A DNA stretch of 64,000 bases from an uncultured Acidobacteriia bacterium (lineage in GTDB: Bacteria > Acidobacteriota > Terriglobia > Bryobacterales > Bryobacteraceae). The DNA lies in contig CAIYVZ010000041.1 in the NCBI GenBank assembly GCA_903929755.1, positions 1 to 64,000 of the forward strand. Reading direction: 5' to 3'. Below the pieces are notes generated by a model, which was given only the letters and a program-made list of their open reading frames with translations, did not search any database and was not told where the DNA came from. The translations under genes and the position numbers were made by a program. Of the stretch, positions 36,483 to 44,841 are shown one piece after another (the stretch's first letter is position 1; each line of letters begins with the position of its first letter).

Positions 36483-37561
36483 TAGAAGCGATTATCGGGA
36501 AAAGCTTTCCCCCCGCCGAAGATTCCTCCGGTTTTGACCTCAGTGTCGAATTCCAGGCCGGTCCCGGCATCACCACCCTTTACGGACCTTCCGGCTCCGG
36601 CAAGACTCTCACGCTGGACGCCATCGCCGGCTTCATCGCCCCGCAAGCCGGCCGCATCCAGCTCAACGGCCAAATCCTCTTTGACGCCGGCACGAAAGTC
36701 TCCATCCCGCCCCGCAACCGCGCCTGCGGCTACGTCTTCCAGAACTACGCCCTATTCCCGCACATGACAGTGCGCCAGAACCTCGCGTTTGCCGCCAGCA
36801 GCGCCTCCCACAACCTCCCCCGCCTCGAACGCCACCGCCACATCGCCGAATTGCTGGAACGCTTCCACCTTGCGGACCTCGCAGGCCGTAAACCCCGCGA
36901 ACTCTCCGGTGGACAAAAGCAGCGCGCCTCCATCGCCCGCGCCCTCATCACCCAGCCCAAAGCGCTGCTCCTCGATGAGCCCGGCCGGGGCCTCGACGGC
37001 CAGCTTCGCGCCGAACTCTACACCACGCTGCTCGACCTGAAGGGCCTCTCCAAAATCCCCATCCTCCTCGTCACCCATGACACGGAGGAATGCTTCGCGC
37101 TGGCCGATAACGTCCTTGTCTACCAGGCCGGACACATCGTCCATCGCGGCTCCCCCCTCGAACTCCTGCGCAACCCTGGCACCGCCGATGTCGCCACCCT
37201 CCTGGGCGACTTCACTATCTTCAACGCCGAAGTCATCACGCTCGACCCGGCGCGCCAAACCAGCACCATCAAAATGCTGGGGGAAGAATTCAAAGGCCCC
37301 CACCTCCGTGGCTGCTTCCGCGGCGACCGTGTTACCCTGTGCGCCCGCCCCGAAGAACTCCGCATCGTCGGCAAACCGGGCGACAACCGCATCCGTCGCG
37401 TTCCCATGCGCATTACCGAACGCCCGCAGCACGTCCGGGTCGACTTCGACAGCGGCCTGATTGTTGACGTCCCCCGCGACCAGTGGACCGCCCGCCCCGA
37501 CGACATTTGGGTCGATGTCCCCGCCGAAGCCCTTCGCCAAATCGCAAAGTCCGCCGCTTAG
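36479..37561 (+). CDS. modC: Molybdate ABC transporter ATP-binding protein
   Basis: The 360-residue ATPase shows Walker A (GPSGSGKT), the ABC signature (LSGGQKQR), Walker B (ALLLDEPGRGLD) and the switch His (THDTEE). The C-terminal extension is a TOBE/mop-like domain (FNAEVITLDPARQTSTIKML). ATG 36479 overlaps modB as ATGA. It powers ModB for molybdate uptake; binding protein not seen here. Confidence 0.92.
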   Translation: MIEAIIGKSFPPAEDSSGFDLSVEFQAGPGITTLYGPSGSGKTLTLDAIAGFIAPQAGRIQLNGQILFDAGTKVSIPPRNRACGYVFQNYALFPHMTVRQNLAFAASSASHNLPRLERHRHIAELLERFHLADLAGRKPRELSGGQKQRASIARALITQPKALLLDEPGRGLDGQLRAELYTTLLDLKGLSKIPILLVTHDTEECFALADNVLVYQAGHIVHRGSPLELLRNPGTADVATLLGDFTIFNAEVITLDPARQTSTIKMLGEEFKGPHLRGCFRGDRVTLCARPEELRIVGKPGDNRIRRVPMRITERPQHVRVDFDSGLIVDVPRDQWTARPDDIWVDVPAEALRQIAKSAA

Positions 37562-37613
37562 CTGCCCCCCTTTTTTTTGCCAAAATTTCGTGGTAAAGTC
37601 ATTTCCGATATCC

Positions 37614-39044
37614 ATGTCTAAGAACATTATTTTCTGCTCCGATGGCACCTGGCAGCACCAGAATGAGCCCAAGGCGTCGAAGGACACCAACATCGCGAAA
37701 CTCCCCGCGCTGATCGATCAGACCACTCAGGTCGTCATTTATGAGGATGGCGTCGGCGTTGAATTCCCCGAAGTGCTCGGCGGAGCCTTTGGCGTGGGTC
37801 TGTTTGGCAAAGTAAAGCAGGGCTACGCCCAACTTGCCGCCGTTTACCAACCTGGCGACCGCCTCTGGTTCTTCGGTTTCAGCCGCGGCGCCTTCACTGC
37901 CCGCGCCCTCGCCGGCATGGTCAGCATCCTCGGGCTCCCCACCAAACTCCCTGCGGGCGACCCCAATAAAACCTCCGAAGAAGTCGCCGAGAAGGCCTTC
38001 GCAGCCTACCAAAACGTGCTCCTTCGCGACGAACTAAAGAAGGCGCTCGTGCCCTTTGCTCCCGAGATTCCCGCCATCGCCATGCAGGGCATCTTCGATA
38101 CCGTGGGTTCCCTCGGCTTCACCGGTGCCCTGTTTGGTATCAAGGACCCCCTCGTTTACGGCTTCCTCGATACCAACCTCTACCCCAACACGGAAGCCGC
38201 CTACCACGCGCTCGCCATCGATGAGCGTCGCCTGGAGTTCAAGCCCACTCTCTGGCACTCCACCGTCGCCCCCCATCAGGTCCTTGTCCAGGTCTGGTTC
38301 ACCGGTGTCCACTCCGAAATCGGCGGCGGTACGGAAGAAACCGGTCTCTCCAACATCACTCTCGGCTGGATGTTGAAGAATGCCGAAGCCCGCGGCCTGG
38401 CCCTCACGCCCGCAGCCGACCAGTACCGCACGGTGGATCCCGGTTCCGCGCTCATTCCCATGAAGGACTCCTGGTCCATCCTGTGGGCCTTCCCCGAGCG
38501 CCGCGCAATTCCGGACCACTCCACCATAGCCAACAGCACCGCCATCCGCCTCGCCGATGACGCCACCTACCGCCCCTCCAACCTCAGGCTGGATGCCGAT
38601 GGAACCCTGAACGCCGAATACACCATTGAATCCGTAATCGCGGAACCCACCCTCGCGAAGGGTATTGAAATCCCCGCCAACGCCTCTCAGTTCGACACCC
38701 ACATCGACATTCAGGCGGGGAAAACCTATAGTTTCGCGGCCTCTGGAATCTGGGTGGACAAGAATCCTCCGGGCGTCACAGCCGATGGGGTTCAGCATCC
38801 GGGCTTCCCCAGAGATGCGGCAGGGTTCCTCAAGAAAATGCATCAGGCCCCGTGGATGGCGCTCATCGGTCGCGTCAACTCCGGCGACTGGTTCCTGATC
38901 GGCAGCCACGCTACTTTCTCGAACCTTCCGGCCGGCCGCCTCTACTGCTGCGCCAACGATGCCCCCGGCTTCTACGGCAACAACCACGGGACCCTCCGCC
39001 TCGACGTGGACGTTGTTCCCGCCGCAGCCGCCGCTACCGCGTAG
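37614..39044 (+). CDS. DUF2235 phospholipase-like protein with C-terminal LecA-like domain
   Basis: From ATG 37614 the product is 476 residues without a signal peptide. Residues 1-350 are a DUF2235 (Tle1-type) alpha/beta-hydrolase: NIIFCSDGTWQ near the start and the nucleophile elbow FFGFSRGAFTARA with Ser90. The C-terminal 120 residues resemble the PA-IL/LecA galactose-binding lectin fold: SQFDTHIDIQAGKTYSFAAS, WMALIGRV and NDAPGFYGNNHGTLRLDV. The frame is open further upstream to 37461 but that lies in the modC gene. No T6SS gene is near, so a secretion role is not supported. Confidence 0.85.
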   Translation: MSKNIIFCSDGTWQHQNEPKASKDTNIAKLPALIDQTTQVVIYEDGVGVEFPEVLGGAFGVGLFGKVKQGYAQLAAVYQPGDRLWFFGFSRGAFTARALAGMVSILGLPTKLPAGDPNKTSEEVAEKAFAAYQNVLLRDELKKALVPFAPEIPAIAMQGIFDTVGSLGFTGALFGIKDPLVYGFLDTNLYPNTEAAYHALAIDERRLEFKPTLWHSTVAPHQVLVQVWFTGVHSEIGGGTEETGLSNITLGWMLKNAEARGLALTPAADQYRTVDPGSALIPMKDSWSILWAFPERRAIPDHSTIANSTAIRLADDATYRPSNLRLDADGTLNAEYTIESVIAEPTLAKGIEIPANASQFDTHIDIQAGKTYSFAASGIWVDKNPPGVTADGVQHPGFPRDAAGFLKKMHQAPWMALIGRVNSGDWFLIGSHATFSNLPAGRLYCCANDAPGFYGNNHGTLRLDVDVVPAAAAATA

Positions 39045-39122
39045 GCATTCGGGGCAGTGACCTTAGTCACTGCCCTGAACGCCCGCCCGCCCTATCCTTG
39101 GAATCAGAGGCGGGACGCAAAC

Positions 39123-39347
39123 ATGGGCAAAGCGCCGATGAACCCGAAGCACCCCGAGCGCATCTGCTGGGGTTGCGACCAGTACTGCCCGGTTAAAGAC
39201 CTCCTGTGTCGCGAGACCCGAGCCATGCATCCGGTCGAACTGTTCGGCGACGACTGGTGGAAACTGGAGGACACGGCGGAAACACCTCCGCCAATTACTT
39301 CTGACCTAAGTGAGCGCAGCGGAATGCGCCGCCACGGCGCTGGTTAA
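39123..39347 (+). CDS. DUF3079 small cysteine-rich protein
   Basis: The 74-residue protein contains PKHPERICWGCDQYCPVKDL and MHPVELFGDDWW, the signature of DUF3079. The Cys residues may bind a metal. Start ATG 39123 is preferred. Its last 42 bp overlap the tail of the convergent deacetylase gene. Confidence 0.8.
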   Translation: MGKAPMNPKHPERICWGCDQYCPVKDLLCRETRAMHPVELFGDDWWKLEDTAETPPPITSDLSERSGMRRHGAG

Positions 39348-40229
39348 ACCCGTAAGGTTATAACCACCCTCCAGCAACGAAATCAGCCGCCCTCCGGCGT
39401 GTTTCTCCGCCACTTCGCGCAGCAACGTTGTCAGGTCTGCAAAATCCTGGTCCGTCAGCCGAAAATGCCCCAGCGGATCCCCCAGCCGCGAGTCAAACCC
39501 TGCCGAAATCATCACCAGGTCGGGCTGGAACTCTGCCATCGCAGGCACCAGTAAGTCCCGAAAAGCGCCCACAATCTCCGTTCGCCCGGCACCCCCTGGG
39601 AACGGACAGTTCAGTGTCTTCCCTTCCCCTGCGCCGTCACCACGCTCATCCACATCGCCCGTTCCCGGGTACCACGGCGATTGATGCGTACTGAAGAAAA
39701 ACACGGACCCATCCCGGTAGAAAATATCCTGCGTCCCGTTGCCGTGGTGGACATCCCAATCGGCAATCAATACCCGCTCCGCCCCGTACTTCTGCTGTGC
39801 ATATCGTGCCCCCACGGCAACGTTGTTGAACAGGCAGAACCCCATCCCCCGATCCCGCGTCGCATGGTGGCCTGGAGGCCGAATCACACAAAACGCTCGC
39901 TCCGCACGCTTTTCAAACACGGCATCCACAGCCGTCATCACCAGCCCCGCCGCACGTTTTGCCACATGCAAAGAATTCGGACAAATATCCGTATCTCCCG
40001 TGCTCAGGCTGTCGCGCCCGCTTTCCACATCCTCCGTCGCCACCGCAAGGTAAGCGCGCGAATGGACAAGCGCCAACTCGTCTTCGGTAGCCACCCGCGG
40101 TGCAACCTTTGAGATCCGCGCCGCCCCCACGCCCAAAACCGCCGCATCCCACCGAGCCACCTGCTCCGGATGCCCCGGCCCCAGGTTATGCTGCTTCGCG
40201 ATTTCCTCCGCCAGAAAGAGCGCGCTCAC
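39306..40229 (-). CDS. Histone deacetylase family protein (AcuC/acetylpolyamine-type)
   Basis: The 307-residue protein belongs to the zinc-dependent amidohydrolases of the histone deacetylase/AcuC/AphA group. RPPGHHATRD, ADWDVHHGNGTQDIFY (zinc ligands Asp and His) and LISLLEGGYNLTGL are typical. GTG start 40229 overlaps the upstream gene's stop as GTGA. The substrate may be an acetylated small molecule or protein lysine. Confidence 0.9.
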   Translation of the reverse strand: MSALFLAEEIAKQHNLGPGHPEQVARWDAAVLGVGAARISKVAPRVATEDELALVHSRAYLAVATEDVESGRDSLSTGDTDICPNSLHVAKRAAGLVMTAVDAVFEKRAERAFCVIRPPGHHATRDRGMGFCLFNNVAVGARYAQQKYGAERVLIADWDVHHGNGTQDIFYRDGSVFFFSTHQSPWYPGTGDVDERGDGAGEGKTLNCPFPGGAGRTEIVGAFRDLLVPAMAEFQPDLVMISAGFDSRLGDPLGHFRLTDQDFADLTTLLREVAEKHAGGRLISLLEGGYNLTGLTSAVAAHSAALT

Positions 40230-41341
40230 ACAGCCCTTTCAGCACGCAGGGCCTGAATTCGTGGTATCCGAGACTTCGGGCTATCCAGACTAAAGCTCCG
40301 GAAATCTTCCAGATCCTCCCGGATATACGCCTCAGTTACCGCCACGGCCTCCCGCAACTGCGCCGTCGCCTTTGCGGTGGAAGTCCAGACGATCTCACCC
40401 GCCACCGGATCAAACTGCCAGTTCCCCACTGTCTGCCCCCGATCCATGATCGAATGGTCCGGCTTCTCGCCCGCCCCGTGCAGCATCTGTCCCGTGATCG
40501 TATCCAGATTGCTCACCAACGAATACTGCGGCATTTTCGGCACCACAAACGCCTCAAATGCAGCCTGAGTCTCCGGCAGCGCCAGGTATTCCCCCGCCAC
40601 TGGCACCAGCCCCAGCGGAGCCATCGCCGCGTGTGCTGCCTTCGCGCCCAACCCGGAAAATGCCTGAAACCCCGCCGCCCGCGCACACCCCGTCCATCCA
40701 AAGAAGAGCCGCGCCAACGCGACAAAACTCTCCGCTTCATTCAGTATCCAGCCAGCCAAAGGATTCGGCGACCACAGAGCGTATTTATAACGTTGCTGAT
40801 CCAGACGCCCATTCACCGGAACCCGCCGGATATCGCCCGATACCTGCATAGCCCCCAGCACAACCGGGAGCGTCGTGGTCACGCCCTTCTTTACACCCTC
40901 CGGCCCCAGACTCCGAGCCGCATCGCCCACCGCCGCCCGCAGTCCATCCGGAGCCAGCAGCTCACCCTTTAATGCGCCCCGAACCGCTTCGGACAGCTGC
41001 GCGCGCTCGTCATCCGTAACGCCCAGCTTCCGAGCCACCTTGATCTCAGCCTCCGCAAACTGCCGCCCCACGGTCAAGCCCAGAGCATAGTCCCGCTCCG
41101 GCAGAACATACGTGCAGCCACGCGCGCTCGGCAACTCATGAATCTCAAGGGCCGCCAGCGCGGCATCCGCCTCCGCCCGCCGAATCCCCGCCCGCGAAAA
41201 CAGAGTCAGATAAGGAGCCGCGCCGCCCACCGACCGCGCCCAGCCAACCTTCTCCAGAACCTGCGCGGCCTTCAACCCAGCCAGACTCCCGTCCAAACCC
41301 TGCCGGTGGCTCCACCACGCCTTCAATTTTTCGTCCGCCAT
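40226..41341 (-). CDS. Winged-helix protein of the AlkZ-like HTH_42 family
   Basis: The 371-residue protein starts MADEKLKAWWSHRQGLDG and continues with winged-helix-like segments (ELPSARGCTYVLPERDY, KGVTTTLPVVLGAMQVSG, DIRRVPVNGRLDQQRY). This matches the HTH_42 (AlkZ) family of DNA glycosylase-like proteins; the characteristic catalytic QxQ-like region could not be confirmed. It overlaps the deacetylase gene by 4 bp and is likely co-transcribed with it. Confidence 0.8.
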   Translation of the reverse strand: MADEKLKAWWSHRQGLDGSLAGLKAAQVLEKVGWARSVGGAAPYLTLFSRAGIRRAEADAALAALEIHELPSARGCTYVLPERDYALGLTVGRQFAEAEIKVARKLGVTDDERAQLSEAVRGALKGELLAPDGLRAAVGDAARSLGPEGVKKGVTTTLPVVLGAMQVSGDIRRVPVNGRLDQQRYKYALWSPNPLAGWILNEAESFVALARLFFGWTGCARAAGFQAFSGLGAKAAHAAMAPLGLVPVAGEYLALPETQAAFEAFVVPKMPQYSLVSNLDTITGQMLHGAGEKPDHSIMDRGQTVGNWQFDPVAGEIVWTSTAKATAQLREAVAVTEAYIREDLEDFRSFSLDSPKSRIPRIQALRAERAV

Positions 41342-41394
41342 TACCGGTCCGCCATGCCAGTACCATTATGGCCCGTTCCTGCTATCCTGACCGC

Positions 41395-43518
41395 ATGTCG
41401 AGCGCCCCGATTTATGCCGCCGCCAGCCTGATCTTACTCACTCTCCTGATGCCTGCCGCCCCGCCTTTCCACTACCCCGCCACCCGCAAGTCCGATACCG
41501 TCGATAACTACCACGGGACCAAAGTCCCCGACCCCTACCGCTGGCTCGAAGACGACCACACCCCCGAAACCACCGCCTGGGTCACCGAGCAGAACATGGC
41601 CACCCAGGCCTATTTGGCGAACATCCCCTACCGCCAAAAACTCCGCGAACGCATGACGACGTTCTACAACTACGTCCGCGTCAGCGCCCCCACCCGCCGC
41701 GGCAACACCTACTTCTTCCGCCGTAACGATGGTCTGCAAAACCAGGCCGTCATCTACATGCAGCAGGGTCTCGATGGCACTCCCGAACTTCTGCTTGACC
41801 CCAATAAGCTGTCCAAAGACGGCACTGCGGTCCTCAGCGCCTCCGCCTTCTCCCGCGACGGCAAATACTTCGCCTATGGCGTCTCCCAGGGCGGTTCCGA
41901 CTGGCAGGAAGCCCACATCCTGGAAGTCGCCACCCGCAAAGTCCTGCCCGACACCCTGCAATGGCTCAAAGCTACCGGCCTCTCCTGGTCGGGCGATGGC
42001 TTCTTCTATTCCCGCTACGCCGCCCCGGAAGCCGGTAAGGAGATGTCGGCCAAGAATGAGTTCCAGTCCGTCTGGTTCCACAAACTCGGCACCGGCCAGG
42101 CCCAGGACCAGAAGGTCTTCGAAGACACTGCCCACGCCCAGCGTTTCCACCACGTCTACACCACCGAAGACGAGCACTACGCCATCCTCAGCACTTCGGA
42201 CCGGGGCTCCGGCAAGAACGGCAACGCCCTCTACTATCGCGACCTCCAGCAACCCGACGGTGCCTTCAAACCAATCGTCAGCGAGATCACCAACGATGAC
42301 TGGAATGTGATCGACAGCATCCCCGGCGGCTTCTTAGTCGAGACCAACAACAAGGCTCCTAACAGCCGCGTGGCCTTCTTTAGCACCGCCACGGGCGAGT
42401 GGAAAGCCATCCTCGACGAGAAGCCAGAACCCCTCGAATCGGCCTCAACAGCGGGCGGCAAGCTCTTCGCCAGCTACATCAAGGACGTCGCCAACCACGT
42501 CTACGTCCATTCGCTCGATGGCAAACTCGAAACCGAAATCGTCCTCCCCGGAACCGGTTCCGCAGGCGGTTTCGGCGGTCTCCACGACGATAAATCGGTC
42601 TTCTACTCCTTCACGTCGCTCAATTACCCGCCCTCCATCTTTCGCTACGATATCGCCAAAAAGCAGAGCGCGCCCTTCTACGTCCCCCAAATCCCCGGCT
42701 TCGATTCCGCAAGCTACGAAACAAAGGAAGTCTTCGTCACCAGTAAGGACGGCACCCGCGTCCCCCTGTTCATCGTCCACAAGCGCGGTCTGAAGCTCGA
42801 CGGCAAGAACCCCGCCTGGATCACCGGCTACGGCGGTTTCAACATCGTCATGTCGCCCACCTTCGACCCCCTCCGCCTGGCGTTGCTGGAACAGGGTTTC
42901 GTCTTTGCTTCCGCCAACATGCGCGGCGGCGGCGAATACGGTGAAAAATGGCACGACGCCGGTATTAAGCTCAAAAAACAGAACGTTTTCGACGATTTCA
43001 TCGCCTGCGCCGAATGGCTGGTAGCGAACAAATATACATCGCCCGACCATTTCGCCGCCAACGGAACCTCCAACGGAGGCCTTCTCATCGGAGCCGTCAT
43101 CAACCAGCGCCCCGACCTTTTCCGCGTCGCCATCCCGCAAGCCGGCGTCATGGACATGCTCCGCTACCAGAAATTCACCATCGGCTGGAACTGGGCCCCT
43201 GACTACGGCCTCAGTGATAACCCGGAAGAATTCAAAGCCCAGTTCGCCTACTCGCCCATCAACAACGTGCAGAAGGGCAAGCGCTACCCCGCCGTCCTCG
43301 TCACCACGGCCGACCATGACGACCGCGTCGTCCCCGCCCACTCGTTCAAATACGCCGCCGCCATGCAGGAAGGCGTCAGCCCCGAGCGCCCCGCCCTCAT
43401 CCGCATCGAAACCAACTCCGGCCACGGAGCCAGCAACACCGAAAAGGCCATCGAAATCCGCGCCGATGTCTACGCTTTCACCATGTTTAACCTCGGCATC
43501 ACGCCGAAATTACCGTGA
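41395..43518 (+). CDS. Prolyl oligopeptidase family serine peptidase (S9A)
   Basis: The 707-residue protein has a signal segment (MSSAPIYAAASLILLTLLMPAA), a seven-bladed propeller and the C-terminal peptidase domain. The triad is visible: Ser in NGTSNGGLLIGAV, Asp in DHDDRVVPAHSFK and His in TNSGHGASN. VPDPYRWLEDDHTPETTAWV at the start is the family hallmark. Family members cleave proline-containing peptides. ATG 41395 is chosen over 41368 because the longer form adds nine residues lacking signal character. Confidence 0.93.
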   Translation: MSSAPIYAAASLILLTLLMPAAPPFHYPATRKSDTVDNYHGTKVPDPYRWLEDDHTPETTAWVTEQNMATQAYLANIPYRQKLRERMTTFYNYVRVSAPTRRGNTYFFRRNDGLQNQAVIYMQQGLDGTPELLLDPNKLSKDGTAVLSASAFSRDGKYFAYGVSQGGSDWQEAHILEVATRKVLPDTLQWLKATGLSWSGDGFFYSRYAAPEAGKEMSAKNEFQSVWFHKLGTGQAQDQKVFEDTAHAQRFHHVYTTEDEHYAILSTSDRGSGKNGNALYYRDLQQPDGAFKPIVSEITNDDWNVIDSIPGGFLVETNNKAPNSRVAFFSTATGEWKAILDEKPEPLESASTAGGKLFASYIKDVANHVYVHSLDGKLETEIVLPGTGSAGGFGGLHDDKSVFYSFTSLNYPPSIFRYDIAKKQSAPFYVPQIPGFDSASYETKEVFVTSKDGTRVPLFIVHKRGLKLDGKNPAWITGYGGFNIVMSPTFDPLRLALLEQGFVFASANMRGGGEYGEKWHDAGIKLKKQNVFDDFIACAEWLVANKYTSPDHFAANGTSNGGLLIGAVINQRPDLFRVAIPQAGVMDMLRYQKFTIGWNWAPDYGLSDNPEEFKAQFAYSPINNVQKGKRYPAVLVTTADHDDRVVPAHSFKYAAAMQEGVSPERPALIRIETNSGHGASNTEKAIEIRADVYAFTMFNLGITPKLP

Positions 43519-43560
43519 TGGCCAAGTTTCAAAAAAAAGCCTGAAACGAGACATAAATAC

Positions 43561-44124
43561 TCACTCCCTTGGCCTCCACCGAATCGGTTGGGCGTGATCC
43601 GAGACGCGGTGCCTGCCTCTCGCCAGAGGGTGAATCGGCTGTCCTGACAATGTCCGCCCCAGACAGACGCAGTTCTCTTCGAATTCCCAGCCGCCGTCCG
43701 GGGGGGCGAAGGGCTGCTCAAATCGCTCAACGCATTTCTCGACCCAGTTCGGATCCTTCAGTGCGGGCTGCACTCCAAATGCAGCCACCCGAAGACATGA
43801 TCGCTGGCCGACCTCTTCAATTTGGGCGAGATTGCTTTGCATGTCATCGCGCGCGTTCCAATCGGGTCCATTCTCGTCCCAATGCGACCACGCCCACATT
43901 TCACGGGGATCGCTCGTGACCAGCGGATACAAGTTAACGACGATGCAGCCGTCGTATCCCCAGGACCGCGTGAAATGGATCACTCGGTTCATTGTGGGAT
44001 CGTTCCTCTTTTCGCCCGCATCGCTGGGATCGAGCATAATCCACGCCGCCCACCGCTTCGGATGTATTACCCACCAGCGCCGAAGCTGTAATCGGAGGGT
44101 CCGGTTGCGCTGACGCAAATTCAA
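43561..44124 (-). CDS. DUF1643 family protein, start uncertain
   Basis: The translation contains AAWIMLDPSDA, NDPTMNRVIHFTRSWGYDGC and VVNLYPLVTSDPREMWAW, which match DUF1643. Only TTG (44124) can start this frame, because a stop (TGA 44136-44134, the vapC stop) precedes it. ATG 44137 overlaps that stop in ATGA fashion but leads into another frame, so a 1-nt frameshift near 44100-44125 is possible. The 3' end faces the peptidase gene. Confidence 0.7.
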   Translation of the reverse strand: MNLRQRNRTLRLQLRRWWVIHPKRWAAWIMLDPSDAGEKRNDPTMNRVIHFTRSWGYDGCIVVNLYPLVTSDPREMWAWSHWDENGPDWNARDDMQSNLAQIEEVGQRSCLRVAAFGVQPALKDPNWVEKCVERFEQPFAPPDGGWEFEENCVCLGRTLSGQPIHPLARGRHRVSDHAQPIRWRPRE

Positions 44125-44133
44125 TCGCGGGAG

Positions 44134-44550
44134 TCATTTTTTGTAATTATCATTCCCCTCGAAAACCCGCAGAACATCCGTTTTCGGAAAATCGTTACCC
44201 TTGAATACGAGGGGAGCGCCCTCCGAAACAGCAAGGGCGTAAGCAAAACAATCGCCCAGGTTCAGCCGAGCCGGATGCCCCATCCCGAATTTTGCGAACG
44301 CCTCGGCCGCAACCTTAGCATGTTCACCAGTGGCCGCTTCGATCTGGATTTGTAAAGCCTCGATCAGATCTTGAAGTGATGCTGCCCCGGCGTCTCCAAA
44401 TAAGCGACGCACCCGCACCATCGACTCCCAGTAATTTACCGGACTCATCACTCGGACCGGAGCCGACATGATCGCATCTAACAGCGAATCCCGATCAGGT
44501 TCGCACAGCGCGATTCCAAGCAGGGCGGAAGCGTCAACGCAAACCTTCAC
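44134..44550 (-). CDS. vapC: PIN-domain toxin VapC
   Basis: The 138-residue PIN-fold ribonuclease carries the acidic residues Asp6 (VCVDASALLG), Glu42 (NYWESMV), Asp100 (LNLGDCFAYALA) and Asp120 (FKGNDFPKTDV). It overlaps the antitoxin gene by 4 bp. VapC toxins cleave tRNA or rRNA; the target here is unknown. Confidence 0.88.
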   Translation of the reverse strand: MKVCVDASALLGIALCEPDRDSLLDAIMSAPVRVMSPVNYWESMVRVRRLFGDAGAASLQDLIEALQIQIEAATGEHAKVAAEAFAKFGMGHPARLNLGDCFAYALAVSEGAPLVFKGNDFPKTDVLRVFEGNDNYKK

Positions 44551-44810
44551 TTCGGCAGACCATCTTCATCGTACAGATCAGCGTCAGTGAGATCGCTGCC
44601 GACCACAGGAAGTGCGCGAAAGCGATCCTGGATTGCACGCACACTAAGACGGATCGAGCCCACCTCGTCGCGCCGTTGCCGCCGCGCGTCAGCTAACCGG
44701 GCCCGAACTGACTCCGCGACGGCTTCGGTGATGGAGCGCCCAGTGAGAGCAGCCAGCAACCGAATGTCGCGGACAACATCATCATTTCGGATCTGAATAG
44801 GTACGGTCAT
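44547..44810 (-). CDS. vapB: VapB-type antitoxin
   Basis: The 87-residue protein has an N-terminal beta/helix region (IQIRNDDVVRDIRLLAALTG) followed by RSITEAVAESVRARLA and a C-terminal acidic tail DADLYDEDGLP, typical of Rv0623-type antitoxins. Operon order antitoxin then toxin, 4-bp overlap, is normal for VapBC. Confidence 0.85.
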   Translation of the reverse strand: MTVPIQIRNDDVVRDIRLLAALTGRSITEAVAESVRARLADARRQRRDEVGSIRLSVRAIQDRFRALPVVGSDLTDADLYDEDGLPK

Positions 44811-44841
44811 GAATTTTCAAACTTCATGATCATGATAGCAA

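Noticed and set aside
37461-39044. 527-residue version of the DUF2235 gene
   Set aside because: The extension runs into the modC 3' end; ATG 37614 begins the NIIFCSDGTW motif.
43519-43560. GTTTCA-N10-TGAAAC hairpin between convergent genes
   Set aside because: Six-base AT-rich stem without a U-tract; too weak to call a terminator.
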